Shown here: piece after piece, positions 1 to 13,013 of the stretch | Layout: each line of letters starts with the position of its first letter | How positions within the stretch are numbered: position 1 is the stretch's first letter | NCBI GenBank assembly: GCA_946406115.1 | Contig: OX291554.1 | Coordinates: 15,263,092 to 15,327,091 of the forward strand | Source of the DNA: Apoda limacodes | Lineage: Eukaryota > Arthropoda > Insecta > Lepidoptera > Limacodidae | Length of the DNA stretch: 64,000 nt | Direction: 5' to 3' | The notes under the pieces: generated by a model | Seen by the model: the letters and a program-made list of their open reading frames with translations, nothing else | Database searches by the model: none | What the model was told of the DNA's origin: nothing | Program-made: the position numbers and the translations under genes

Positions 1-618
1 TTAGCGATAATATTAAACTACCTAAATAACATCATCTTACTACAATATTGTAATTTTCAGAACTATTTGTAATTAAGATCTCACCTGAATTCGTTTCTCG
101 TCCAGACGGGGAGTAACGATTTCGGACTCTCTGTAGAACTAAAAAAAACCTTTAATTTTTTTTTTAATTTATTGTATTACGCTTTGTTATAAGTAAGCTT
201 AAACTATAAGATATTTACGTTCAACATTTACAACTTACTAAAAAAGATTTGCCTTTTGAAGTAGCTTCAATATTTCATTGTTTCGTTGAATTGTAGCCTT
301 TTCTTTCTTTTAACTCATCACTCTTCTAAGCCTACTATTATGTTCGAAACTCGAAACTTACGAATTATGATATAATAAGTAATCTTGAGCTTTCCAAGCA
401 AACCACTTTTTAAAGAGACCATAGATCCAAAATTCGTACGATGCACTAGATTGTACCGAAGAGAAAGCGGTATCATCGCCTTTTTATGTCCAGCGTTTGT
501 TGAGTTTGTGAATCCCATTGAATAGTCAAGTGATGTGTGGTGCTTGTTTTACAGCGATGAGGCATCAACTATCAGACATCAAAGTATCGCCGTGTCGATT
601 CTGTAACAATATCTATTC
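1..618. other. No gene recognised
   Basis: AT-rich sequence. A 66-codon minus-strand open frame at 318-518 has no recognisable motif and could be chance or a degraded repeat. It probably lies in an intron of, or upstream of, the multi-exon gene that follows, because the first exon I can support there (2285) starts in phase 1 and needs an upstream partner. Confidence 0.3.
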
Positions 619-1143
619 AAACGCAGGATTAGAGTATTAAACTGGTCCAATCGCATAATGTGTGAAGCAGGAAAACATTGCTTTGAAAGTAGTTTTTAAG
701 CTTATCGAATAGACAGGACACGGCATCAGCATCGATGATGAATATACACTCACCTTTGATGTGCCAGCGACACTGTAGTCATTGCAGAGGCAGAAACGCA
801 GGATTAGAGTATTAAACTGGTCCAATCGCATAATGTGTGAAGCAGGAAAACATTGCTTTGAAAGTAGTTTTTAAGCTTATCGAATAGACAGGACACGGCA
901 TCAGCATCGATGATGAATATACACTCACCTTTGATGTGCCAGCGACACTGTAGTCATTGCAGAGGCAGAAACGCAGGATTAGAGTATTAAACTGGTCCAA
1001 TCGCATAATGTGTGAAGCAGGAAAACATTGCTTTGAAAGTAGTTTTTAAGCTTATCGAATAGACAGGACACGGCATCAGCATCGATGATGAATATACACT
1101 CACCTTTGATGTGCCAGCGACACTGTAGTCATTGCAGAGGCAG
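619..1143. repeat. 175-bp tandem repeat, three copies
   Basis: Three consecutive, essentially identical units of 175 bp start near 619, 794 and 969. Each begins AAACGCAGGATTAGAG and ends at CATTGCAGAGGCAG. The near-identity means a recent tandem expansion or active homogenisation. Each unit gives the same 64-codon minus-strand open frame, which looks like a by-product of the repeat. On the minus strand each unit also has a pyrimidine tract, ACTACAG and, 19 bases later, GGTGAGTG, which resembles a tiny exon. Confidence 0.9.
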
Positions 1144-1559
1144 TAGATAGAAGACCTTATCGAAATGCTTAGTAGCTTCAGCAAAGCATGCTAAACAGGT
1201 AGGAGGGCTATGGATTGAGTTATTCTCGTAGTTTCAATTCGATCGTGACAGAATCTGTAAGGGGGTGGACAACCTAGAGCGATCGACAAAGCAAAGGATT
1301 GATAAAATGTATGCAGAGAGCTTGTAGAACCGATTAACGATTAACCGATAGGGAAAGAAGGTCATTGAGTGCAGACGGCTCCCGAAACGTCCGATCTTGT
1401 TGCCGTGTGTATACCGTATAAATCTCGCGCGCAGGTATCGGGACGTAAAACGCAGTGAGGGACAGCCAGCTAATAGCTGCCAATAAATGTTATTTAACTT
1501 TGGAAATGTTAGCAACTTCTACGCCTCTTGTTCTAGTTTATTGAATAGACTGCATTTTA
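1144..1559. other. Unassigned sequence; possible 25-nt A-type exon
   Basis: No recognisable protein. At 1232-1256 a 25-nt stretch lies between TTCTCGTAG and GTAAGG. It is open and has the phase 0-to-1 pattern of the A exons downstream, so it could be the A exon paired with the B exon at 2285. This is weak, since it rests only on splice-like signals and phase. A 93-codon minus-strand open frame at 1234-1515 has no known motif. Confidence 0.2.
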
Positions 1560-2035
1560 AAAGAAAACAACCGGCTTCTCTTCTTCTATGTACCTAACGG
1601 TATATAACACACTTTATTTCATGAAACCAACTTCGAACTGTAATTCAGATCAGATTTTTGGAAATAAGTAATTATTTTTACCTTTTTAGGGCTTTGTTTG
1701 AAGCCAGTTGTTTTTTTTTTGTTCATAAGTTTTTATTTTTTACTTTTTACTGACGAATTGCCTTTTTCGTCCATACTAGTAACAAAATGTTAAACAATCA
1801 TCAACATAAAAGGCGTTTCACCGGTTCCAAATTAACACCAATTGTTTTTTTTTACCAAAAGTTTAAGTTTTAAATGCACCTCATTAATATGGGACCACCT
1901 CGGAAGTATACCGTTTAAAAAAAAAAAATTTCGCAAATCCGTCTATATATCGGAGTTATGCCCGAACATACATAAAAAAAAACATAAACATCCGAATTGA
2001 GAACCTCATCCTTTTTTTGAAGTCGGTTAAAAATC
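1560..2035. repeat. Dispersed MITE-like repeat (GAAGTCGGTT-ended family)
   Basis: Ends with TTTTTTTGAAGTCGGTTAAA. Its first 130 bp (GTACCTAACGG..., AATTCAG, GGAAATAAGTAATTATTT, CCTTTTTAG) match 61378-61510 in the same orientation. The other end carries the reverse complement of AACCGACTTCAAAAAAGGAG seen at 16.8, 44.0 and 61.2 kb. The matching ends suggest a non-autonomous DNA element or short repeat common in Lepidoptera. No coding capacity. Confidence 0.6.
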
Positions 2036-2284
2036 GTTGGTGCTAAAAGTAGACTGTTGTTATTACGAGCAGTACGTACGGAATACACTATCTAATTATA
2101 TTTTGCTTTAGTCACGCAATTTATGAGGAATCTTAAAAGAATAACGACCCATATATTTTAACTAATAGACGCCTACGGCTATGCCCGCTTTTCGGGATGT
2201 GACTCAGTTTCTTAAACGCATCGAGTTTTCATACAATCATGCATTAAGAGCCAGTGTCACTTAAATTACATTATTTTTTGCAAG

Positions 2285-2391
2285 GGTATCAAGGAGAATT
2301 GGAGAAACAGCCAAAAACCGATTCTTTACTAGTGCAGGAGCAAGAGTTAATAAATATTTCCGGTAACAGTTCTTCTCCAGTTTTTAGACAG
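2285..2391 (+). CDS. Repeat-gene exon B1
   Basis: Acceptor TTTTTTGCAAG, donor GTACCT, 107 nt, phase 1 to 0. Starts YQGELEKQPK and ends SSSPVFRQ. It is the first supported exon. Its split first codon (x+GG) requires an upstream exon I cannot place securely. Confidence 0.6.
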
Positions 2392-5300
2392 GTACCTATT
2401 TAATTTTTTATATACAACTTGAGTTCTTTTAAGTGGTATCTACCTGGTAGACGGTTAAGTTCCTTGCAGATATTTTTTTTATTTAAATAACTTGTAATCC
2501 GTCATTAAATCGATCTGTTAAAACTAGTTTTTGAACTAGCGATTACTAAATATACATATATAATGTCCGTTGGTTTCATTCGAAATTATCTAAATCTGTA
2601 TACTAATATTTAGATTAAGGAATTAGTTGAGTATCATTTTACTGACTCATATATATAACATATTTTTATAAGATATAATTCATATTTGTTTTATGTTGCA
2701 GAATGAATTTGATATAAATATCGTTGAAGAAAATTATATCGTGTCTAATAAAATTGAAAATGTGTACTTAAATCGTAAGTACAACTTGAGTTGTAGGGTT
2801 AAAAACGCAAACACTGTTAGATTTGTAGGGTTAAAAACGCAAACACTGTTAGATTTTTTTTTAAATTTGGAAATCTGCAAATATTAATTAGTAAACAGAC
2901 TAAAGACAGTGTGGGTGGACTGTGTGTTAGGCTCCTTAAGAGGATACGATTCGCGTCGCCTGGCAGCGTGTTACCTACAAATGAATTTTCCACTTATTTA
3001 GGACACTTACTCTTCAAATACCATAAAGTGTTCTAGATCTCCAGCGTGACAGTTTTTTATTTAATTGTATAGTTTAAAAGTTATACAGGATTCTAGTATT
3101 TCATACAAATGGTCTCAAATAAGATTACAACTTAATGAAAAGAAGTTTTTTGGTATTTTGGAAAACCACTGACATATATATTCGGCTTGATATCATGTCT
3201 ACAAAATTTCACAGTATTTAATTAGTAAATGTCAAAAACAAGTGGGGAATTCATTTGTATAAAGCATGCCGCGAGGCGCCGCAAATCGTATTCTCTGAAA
3301 TGCTAAAATACCTTATTTATTTTCAAGGAGACTTAGACCCAATTTGTCAGAAGTCAAAAGATGTAACGTTACAAAATTTGGAAGAGTTAAATGCTATTGT
3401 CTCCGACATTAGTTATTCGTATTCGTTCCTTATTCAGGTAAAGTTATTTTTTTTTACTTTTTATTTACAGCACTGAATACTCATTATAGTATTTAGGAGC
3501 CGAAAACCCCATAATTGTAATTCTTTGACGTAGGTGATGATTTAATGAAAAAGTTATCTTATATTTTTTTGTGTATTCTATGGTTAGCGAGAAAATCACT
3601 TTCAAAGAAGTTGCACAAAAGTTTTATTTCACGCGTATGCACGTTAGAATATTTGAATTTGTTTGCACGCGCCTTATTAAAAAGTTAAATTGGTCAAAAT
3701 CTAAGCAAGCTTTGATAAAAAAATCAATGAATTTCGAAAATGATAAAATGTACTTTCATTTCAATTATTTATAATGGAAGTTTATATCCATAAATAAATT
3801 AAATGTTACTATAAATGTGTTATTATCGAAATAAGACTATTTTCATGAAAGCAGTGGTTTTGAGCGGGAATGAACTTATTTTTGTGGTTTTATGATACTC
3901 CAATAACAAATTTATGCACAAAAATTGCTGTCACAGGTTTTTCGTGGCTTTTGATGTATTTTGACCTTTACTGACTGGACTATTCTTAAAGGTTTAGACT
4001 TTAGTATATTCGATTTAGTAAATAGTTATAGTGGATAGTTGTTTTTTGTATTCTTACTTTAACACGCCATTTGAAACTTTTTGTTTATTTTAGGAAATTG
4101 AAAATGAATTTAGTTTCGATAGAAATTGCATTCCTGTTGATGAAGACAAAGATGTTAAATTGAACCGTAAGTACAGTAAGCTTTTAAAGATTTTGACTAT
4201 TTTCTTATATTTAAACTGTTATTTTAATTTAATATGCCAATTTTCCCCTGCAACTGTCGTCCAAAAAATAATTATTTTAGATTAACAAAGACACTAATAA
4301 ATGTATGAAGTGGTCCGTAAAAGCTTAATTGCACACATTGCTGGTGTCAAATTATTATTTTAGCATTATCTGTGTTTTATATTTGTGCAGTCAATTTGAA
4401 ACTGAAATACCTACACTTATTTAACATGCAACAAGTAGAGTGACGAATTAAAAAGAAGATTATTATTTACTTTCAGAAATTCAAAATTACTTAACAAATG
4501 AGCTTCTTCAAAATTCAGGAAATAAAGAATTAAACGAAATGCAGTTAGAGGAAACATATGAGTCTGAAGCATTTGCTTCGATTAGCAATTGCTATACATT
4601 TTCTGAAAAGGTTAATTAAATAACTGTAATCTTGTAAGCAATTTCTTAATGTGTTCGTTAGTCGGTTTTTCAAATCCATATTTAAAAAGTAAAACGGTAA
4701 CATTTACTTTAATACAGCATTATAATGTTGTCAACAGTAAAATAGCTTTCTTTTATATTTCAGGAACACGATTGTTTTAAAAACTATGATTTGAATCGTA
4801 AGTTAAACTTTCTATATTACTTAGTTTTATAAGAAACTGATCAACTGCGGCTCACACTTACGAAAGTAGGGTTTCTTTTGTATGCATAGGCATCTATCCA
4901 TAGTATAGGCTAGCAATAATTTGAATAGGAATTAGAATGACTTTTTTACATTTGTCAGAATCTTAAATTTATAATCTACACTCTTTTTGTAAAATTAAAA
5001 TTATAGTCTGCCATTCTAAACTATTTCGGATTTCTGGCTAGAAAACTTTAGAGAAAAAGGGACGTAAGTAAACGGAATAGTTATTTTTGGCCGTAAGTCA
5101 AATAAGTAACATGAAAATAGAGTTTTGTGATATACGGACTATACGGATTAACATGCTTTTACTTAAAATCCTTATTAATTTACAGAAATAAAGGGAAACC
5201 TCTTAACTCATCCCCTTTCGGTGATTAATGCGTATCGTTAGTATAAAGACGTTAATCTGTGCTTGATTGCGTTGGATTTATTTAAATAATGCATAACTTG

Positions 5301-8300
5301 CTACTTTGTGGCATAAGCCTCGCTGAGGTAATTGTTATTGTTAATAATACAAACTACAGCTCCTAAAATCAGTTCAGTTGCTACAACTAGTTCTAGCGAT
5401 TTCGATGGTATTTCTACAACCAAAGATATGATTGATAATGCATGCAATTCTTCTGTTATGTTGAAAAAAGTTCTTACCTTAGGTAGTGCAGGGTCTGCCA
5501 AGTCTTTTGTTATGCATAATACTCAGAAGGTTCTCTCTACGGGATTCGCTAATGGTGTTATACCCCCACCAAATGTTACTATTGTTAGCTCTGGAACTAG
5601 TGGGGGAATGTTGAACGATGCAAATTTTGGGAACGACCTAGTGAACCCAACTTCTGGGACCCTGAGCGCTACACATGCTACTCTCTCAGCATTGTTAGCT
5701 CCGAATTCTGAAAATTCTCAATCTACTTCGAATTAAATACGATGTATTACTGTTGATATCTCTATCAAAAAGACAATTAGAATATTTATAATTAGTTAGC
5801 TATTCCTGATATATTTTTGCTGTCGTTTACAAATAGTTATGTTGATTCTCTTAGGAGAATTAGTTTTATGATAAGTTGTTATAGCCGTAATTAGTATTGC
5901 AATTAATATAGTATTTAGCGATATTTATCACGCTTTTCTCACAACTTTACACTTTTGTTTTGCGAAAAATAAAATATGGCGAAACCCACGTGAGATTGGC
6001 TGAGATACTGCTCGACCCCCTCCCCCCTTTAAAAGCCTCACGTAATTTATGGACGCCCTAAATACCTTATAAAACTACTGTAGGTTTAATTTACTACATG
6101 CAAATTTGATTATAGGGAATCCAAAGACTTGTATCAAAAACAACGAAAGACAACTCGAAGAAACAGAAGAAACCTTACAACATTTACAACGTTTGGAAGA
6201 CGCTACATGTTCAGGTCTTTGGCCGGTAGGTATTTAATTTGACATTACATGTCAAGAAATTATGATAGAATAGCTGATTCCTTGCATCGTTTCCCGTTCG
6301 ATTTAATTTTTTCCGCCCCATATACACTTTTTAAATCCGGACTTATCGAGCGGTGGAATATTCTATCCCCTCAGTTTCCTAAAAATGTTAAGAACTTTAT
6401 ATCATATTTGGAACTTTCATGGTTTTACTAAGTGACGAATATAATTGGATTCCAATATAAAGTTTCATCTCCTATTTTACTCCCAGGAGATTACTGTCCT
6501 AAACCGGTAAAACATATTCTCAATTTGCAGTCTAGGGGCTATTTCAAATTTTCATGGAATTTATTTTCATACAAATTTTAAAATATAGATAAGTTTCACC
6601 TCAAATAGATTAGGCTGTGCTCTGATAAATCAGTCAGTCAGTCAAATCAGAGACGCCTTCAACTCCGACGACAGCTTTTGCTGTTCTATGTCAATATTAT
6701 TTCTCGCTGGACGATCCTAACGGATGTTGGCTATCATCTTTGAATAATTGTCTGTCTTCTGATCTCGTCGGTCTCTTCGGTTCCTTAGCCTTCATACTAG
6801 GTCATCATACCATGTTGTACGTCTTATCCGACCTATCCTACTTTTCCCCTTTGGTCTGCACATGTTTATCAACCTGCCTTGCATGTTTATCTTTCTTCAA
6901 AGATCTGTCTACGTTGAAGTTTAACTCTAGCAGTTAAGTTTAACCACGGACCTTATTAGAAACAGTCTCGAGCTATTCGACCTCTGGAATTCGAGAGAAA
7001 AATTTATGCAGGTACATTTAGGATTTCGAGAGGTAAGTCAGACTTGCATACGTTTTTCTATCGAATTCCAGTGTGCGAATAGCTCGAGACTGTTCCCAAT
7101 AAGGTCCCAGATTTGTAAATACGTCACAGGCAGTGTACAGGGCAAGATGGCATATTAGTATAGGTCACATGTGATATTATCATTGATTGTTTGATTTAAC
7201 ATTTGTTCACAAGAATAAATTAATCGTCATTTATCGTAAAAACGATATTGTATATGTATAAAGTTATTCTGTTTTATTTTCAGAAAGTTGACAGTTTACA
7301 AGATATTGTGAAAATTGATTTGTCACCATGTGAGAATGAAATTTTAAATCGTTAGTATAAGTATTTTTTATTCGAAGAACAGTTTCTGATTACGATTTTT
7401 ACTATAATCTTCGAAGCATTTTACGTAAAAATAATTCTCGTCTAAAAATAAAATAAGCAAGCAAAAAGTTACACTGATGAACTTAGCATGAGTTGCTACC
7501 GTAAATATTGTATACGTAAGGTATAATATTTTGTGTTAAAAAATTTATTGTTTTTTGTTTTTTAAGGTTCCGTACCTCGAAGAAAAAAAAAACGCTTATA
7601 ATCACTTTGTTGTCCGTCTGTTTCTCAGAAACGCGTGAAGGACCAAGTTGTAATTAATGTCAAATGTTAAGGTCTACGGTCACTTAAAGTTGTAAAGAAA
7701 TCAAGGTTCTAAGTCAATGCAATATGAAAACATGCCCAAAATACAGTGTTTGATCAGTAAATGTCAAAAATAAGTGGGAAATTCGTTTGTTTGAAGCACG
7801 CTGTGAGCCACCATAAATATTTACCACTTGGCGACTTTATATAATCATTGTTTTCACGACAATTCGACACATACGACATGAATTATGTAGTATACTTAGG
7901 TCATACTGAAATTTTTTGGATTCTGATAAATAAGGCCAGATATTATACTTATGAAATATTTATTGTTTTTTAAAGTATACTCACAATTCATAAATTATAC
8001 AAAAGTTTCGTCTTCAATAAATATACGTGAAATAAATCAATAATGGACCCGCGATTTTGTGTGTTTTTTGGACTAGCTGAAAGAAGGAAGGTACTGTCAG
8101 TACATCATGCCAATATTCTGAAAACTTTATGTACCTTTATTATATTTTCATCATACCCTATGTGTTAAAACTGTGTCTTATAACTTCTACATACCTATGT
8201 GAATATAATATATAATAATATTTACGTAGATTTTTTAATTCCAATTTATAAAATTTAGATGACAACCTAATTCTGCCTTTTTAATTATCTTAACTGTAAA

Positions 8301-11300
8301 AACAGCAAGTTTCGATAATTTCTATGTTGGTATTTTTTCATAAAACCAAATAACATATTGACAAATGACGGATTTCTAAAATTTAAGAAGAAAATAATTT
8401 TTTTTTTTATCCATTCTAAATTTGTTAGTTTTCATAACAACAATAAAAAGATAACGGTATTGGTAGTTGTATGTATATGTATAAACAATTGATTTAGGCA
8501 CAATGCTATGAAAAAATACTTAAGAAGGTAAATCTTGAGACATTTTATTCCTCAAAATGTTACAGGTGGCTATGAAGTAGAATCCGATGATGATGGTGAT
8601 CCCATACTTCGAGATCCAAGGGAAGAAACTTCAAACGAACTGGGATCGTTGGCTCCACAAGCGTCTCATGTAAATTTTTGCTAGTTTTGTAACCCTTAAA
8701 AGGTAGAAATATTTTTTTGAAGTGAAAACTTCTTTAGCGGCGTTGTGCACTTTTTTTGGTATGGGTAAAAAATGATAAACTCGCGTCAGGTCACGTGTCC
8801 TAATCGTGGAAATTCGTAAGACGGAAACCGTAATGCCACGCCTATTATAATTTTTATTTTTAGTATTCGCGATTATGAGTAGTACAGGGAGGTTCGATAT
8901 GGAATTTTAATTCTATGACAGATTGCGATGTCAAATATACTACGTCAAAAAAGTAAATAAACAAACATTATTATTTCTTGACACTGTGACATGTCTTGTG
9001 ACATATTTGAGTGTTAAGCGCGAATCGTGTGTAAAGGTTTTCACTTCTGCCGGCACTCCCGGAGTGCAACTCGTTTTTTTTAAGATAAGGAGTTGATGAT
9101 AAAGTGAAAATTGACGTAATTTTTTAAAATTGCATAGCTAACACTTATAACAGCAAAAAGTTCTTTATCAACTTTTTAGTACTATTCTTACGTTTTAGGT
9201 GGCGTTCCCGACGATTGAACGAAATGAGAACAAAGACTTAGCCCTAAAGGAAACAATAGGTTCCGTAATGAAATGCAAGTATCACTTTTTTTACTTTTTA
9301 TTGTTGGATAAGAAAGACTAGGTGGTCATGATATGACAGTTTTTATTGACAAAAGATTAAAATTATGTCTCCTCTTAATCATTTATCGAAACTATTTCTT
9401 AGATGAACTCACAGCCCAGCTTATTGTTGTGGGCATTAGGTACTCAATTCTTCAGGTATTCCTCAGATTTTTTATGGCGTAAGACATAGCCTACATCCGT
9501 CTGAAGGTACATAAGATTCAAATAATAAAAGAATTTCAAAAAAGGACCAGTAGTTTTAGGGATCCCACAAGTTATATATAAACGAAAAAACTAACACAAT
9601 GTCTGTGTTATATAAGTAGGTAGTTAACCCAACCAAGACACAAGTCTGCACGTTCATCGCTAAGAAAACCTCATTTATTCCACAATACAACCTTTACCAT
9701 CTTTAAGAGCCATGCGATTCTTGGTGTTGGCATCTCCAACGATGTTCAGTTGCGAGAACATTTAGTAGACAAGGTCATGTTAGCATCCAAGAAACTTGTG
9801 TAGTCAGAAGGGCGAAGCAGTAGATCTTAAAAGGGTCGGCAACTTGCAATTAATGGCAAGCCTCCATAGCCTACGGTTACCGCTTAAGTTTATGGCGGGC
9901 CTAAAACTTGTTTGTTGCCTAATTGAAACACGACACAAACACTAAGTTACTTAACATTTTAGGCGAAGATCAATATTCTGATGAGGATGGTGATCCTGTG
10001 TTGCGAGACCCCGAAGTCACACCTCTACTAGAGTCTACTTTGTTGATATCGAGTGTTTCTGACAAACAATTACCAACCTATTTTTTCGCTTTAACGGTAA
10101 GTGTCATGGGGTAACATCTTAAATATTTTGATTTGACTCGGTTTAGCGACGAGCTAAAAGATTTGTCGACGATTCCATCGGTATGAGAGACTTTGCCTCC
10201 CTTTTGTGTGTGGTACCACTCAGGGCTTGTAGGTACAATATGTTGCGTTGTGACGAATTTAAAGTGATGCCCACAGCTACTTTCCGTGTATCATCGCACC
10301 GCTCGTCATAGGCAGGTAATACCATCATACCCTGGCACCTAAACGGTCCTAAAATGCAATGTGCGGTTTCAGAAGTGGTTACTTCTCCGAACAAGCCGGG
10401 GCAATGAGCTTCCTGCTGAGGTTTTCTCTAGGGCCTATAGTGGGGTGGTGGTAGGGTTCTTTAGGAGAAAATTGGATTTAGTGTATTAAGTGCTAGGCAA
10501 AGCGGGAGTGATGGCTCTGGTGTTCCTAGCGTCTCCATCGGCTACGTTGACTGCTAAACATCATGCGGGCCATAAGATCACTTATCTTTTACTGATGACG
10601 AACACACTAATGGTGTAAATAAGTGATGTTAAAATTTAGTTATAATCGTTTCGCTGTTGCGAAATTGGCCTTTTTAGGGTACTGAAGAACTAATGGCAAA
10701 ACGGAACCCTTATCTCATGTTCCTTATTTTACAGCCTATTAATTCCGCCGTTTTGGATACATTCTATTGAAATTCTAATGATAGCCATACATTAAACAAA
10801 TCGTCGTGCACATGCCAGTATACGTCGCGGGGCTGGTCCACAAGTTCGAGGTCGCACAGCGCGCAATGGCGCGAGCTATGCTCGGAGTGTCTTAGAAATC
10901 GAATCCGAAATGAGGACATTCGGAAGAGCAAGTTGAAGTGGCAGTGGGCTGGCCACGTCTGTCGGAGGACCGATAGCCGATGGAGCAGACGTGTTTTAGA
11001 GTGGAGACCGCTTATAGGAAGGTGAAGAGTGGGACGCCCTCCAGCCCGGTGGACCGATGACCTTAAAAAGGTGACTGGTGGTGACTGGATGGGACTGGAA
11101 GGCAGAGGACCGCGAGAAATGGCGCGCCATAGAGGAGGCTTATGTCCAGCAATGGACCAATATGAGCTGATATGATGATGATGATGACATAAAACAAAGC
11201 GATTTTTCTTTCAAGCACTCCATCGTGTGGGGTATCATTGGATATGGTTAAGAAAATGCATCTGCGGCTTCTGAGATTTTTTCTCTATTTATATGTTATA

Positions 11301-12965
11301 GTTATTTGCTTCCTAAGTTAAATATTTGTGTACTAACTTTTAAACAGCGTGTTCTAAATATCTGCATAAAATCACGATTACTGCAGGGATACAATTCTAA
11401 TGGATTAACGGATAAATACTGCTATTAATACTAACTTAAATTGTTTTAGACAAAAGTGTATCTTAAGTTTTTTAGATATCTGCCTGATCTTACTACTAAC
11501 TAAAAATTGTTTTAGACAAAATTGTGTCTTAAGTTTTTAAGATATCTCCAATAATTCACATTTTTAACTTTTTTAGTCAATAACCATTTTTTCAATTAGT
11601 AATAACAATTTTTAGTTACGGGACCCTAACTTAATGCGTCTATGGCACGAGAAATCTTGCTAAGACAATTCCTCACTGCAGCAAAACTTGTTAGTTTAAC
11701 CCAGAAAAATGTAAAGATTTGATCTAACTATGGAAATTTGCTCTATATCTTAATATGGAATATGCAAGTTTTTACAAGTAACAGTCGCTGAGCTTCTTAA
11801 AATATTATCTGCCTACATTGATAGGTGAAGTCAAGCCAACATTTTAGTTCTTTACTATCGACCTGGGGTTTCATCTGGACCACTTTGAGAACTAATAGTT
11901 TAACCGAACCATTTTTAAAATAAAACGTGTTTAGATATCAAACTTATCTAATTGAATTCTCACCTACATTCCTGTAGTATATAGTCTATTATGCCTAACA
12001 GTTTTTTTTTTACCCACACAGTACTCCGTACGGTTTTTCACTTTCGACTTTTACGCAACTAGCCAGTTTTGTAATTGCAATGCTCATATATCTTAGTTTA
12101 TGTTATGGATAATTAAACTAAGCACAATATTGTAATAATTCTATTTGTTATACCTACTTATACGAAATATTGTGCAGGGTTGCAAGCTGCAGCTACATAG
12201 TATTTTATTACATTTAAAATTAGTTTTAGAACCTGGTGAAGTCATAATAATTTAACTTTATAGAACAAGACCAATGATCAAATTGTAGAAAATGGTGATA
12301 ATATTGATACACAGTTAAAGGAGAATTCTAATTTGAATTTGAAAGGTAAGTAAATTTAACTGAATTCGTCAAATTAAAGTATCTCTATTTTATCAAGATA
12401 ATTTTAAATCTAGATTTATCTTTTTTTTAGGTGACTATGGAAAAGGGTCCGAAGATGATGATTTGCCTGTGCTGCAGGACCCTAAGTTACCAGACAGTCA
12501 GCCACCTGAAATATTAAAGATCGATACTGATAAACCTGAGCAGGTATATTTTTTTCATAAGTTATGTATTGTGTCAACAAAATTACTTAGTAAAAGCGAG
12601 TTAATCTTTAGACGATCTTAACGAAATTACTCAAAACGAACGAGTTTTAGTACGCCAAACAGAAAAAATTAATCCAAAGCTAACACACAATACTTTTGGC
12701 ATCGACGACCGGCAACTTATAATTAAAGTGCTTGTCAGAAGCTCGATGCTGCGTCCGAACGCTCTAACCCGCGCACACACAAGCTCCAGTCACGGTTTTA
12801 GTAGCTCGATGCACCGACTGAGCGATTTGATACCACATACTAACGCAAGAAGTTGCCAAACAAAATGCAATAGAGCATCGTAGAAACTAAAACGCTCAAT
12901 TTTTTCACCAAAATGCGATGCAGCATTAATGCTCTCGCAAAATGGCCCGGTTTTCTGTAGCATAG

Positions 12966-13013
<48 letters not shown>

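Noticed and set aside
637..1184. Three nearly identical minus-strand 64-65 codon frames
   Set aside because: They are produced by the 175-bp tandem repeat and carry no motif, so I treat them as by-products.
1232..1256. Additional A-type exon upstream of B1
   Set aside because: Phase and splice-like ends fit, but 25 nt of open sequence is not enough evidence without transcripts. Kept only as a low-confidence note.
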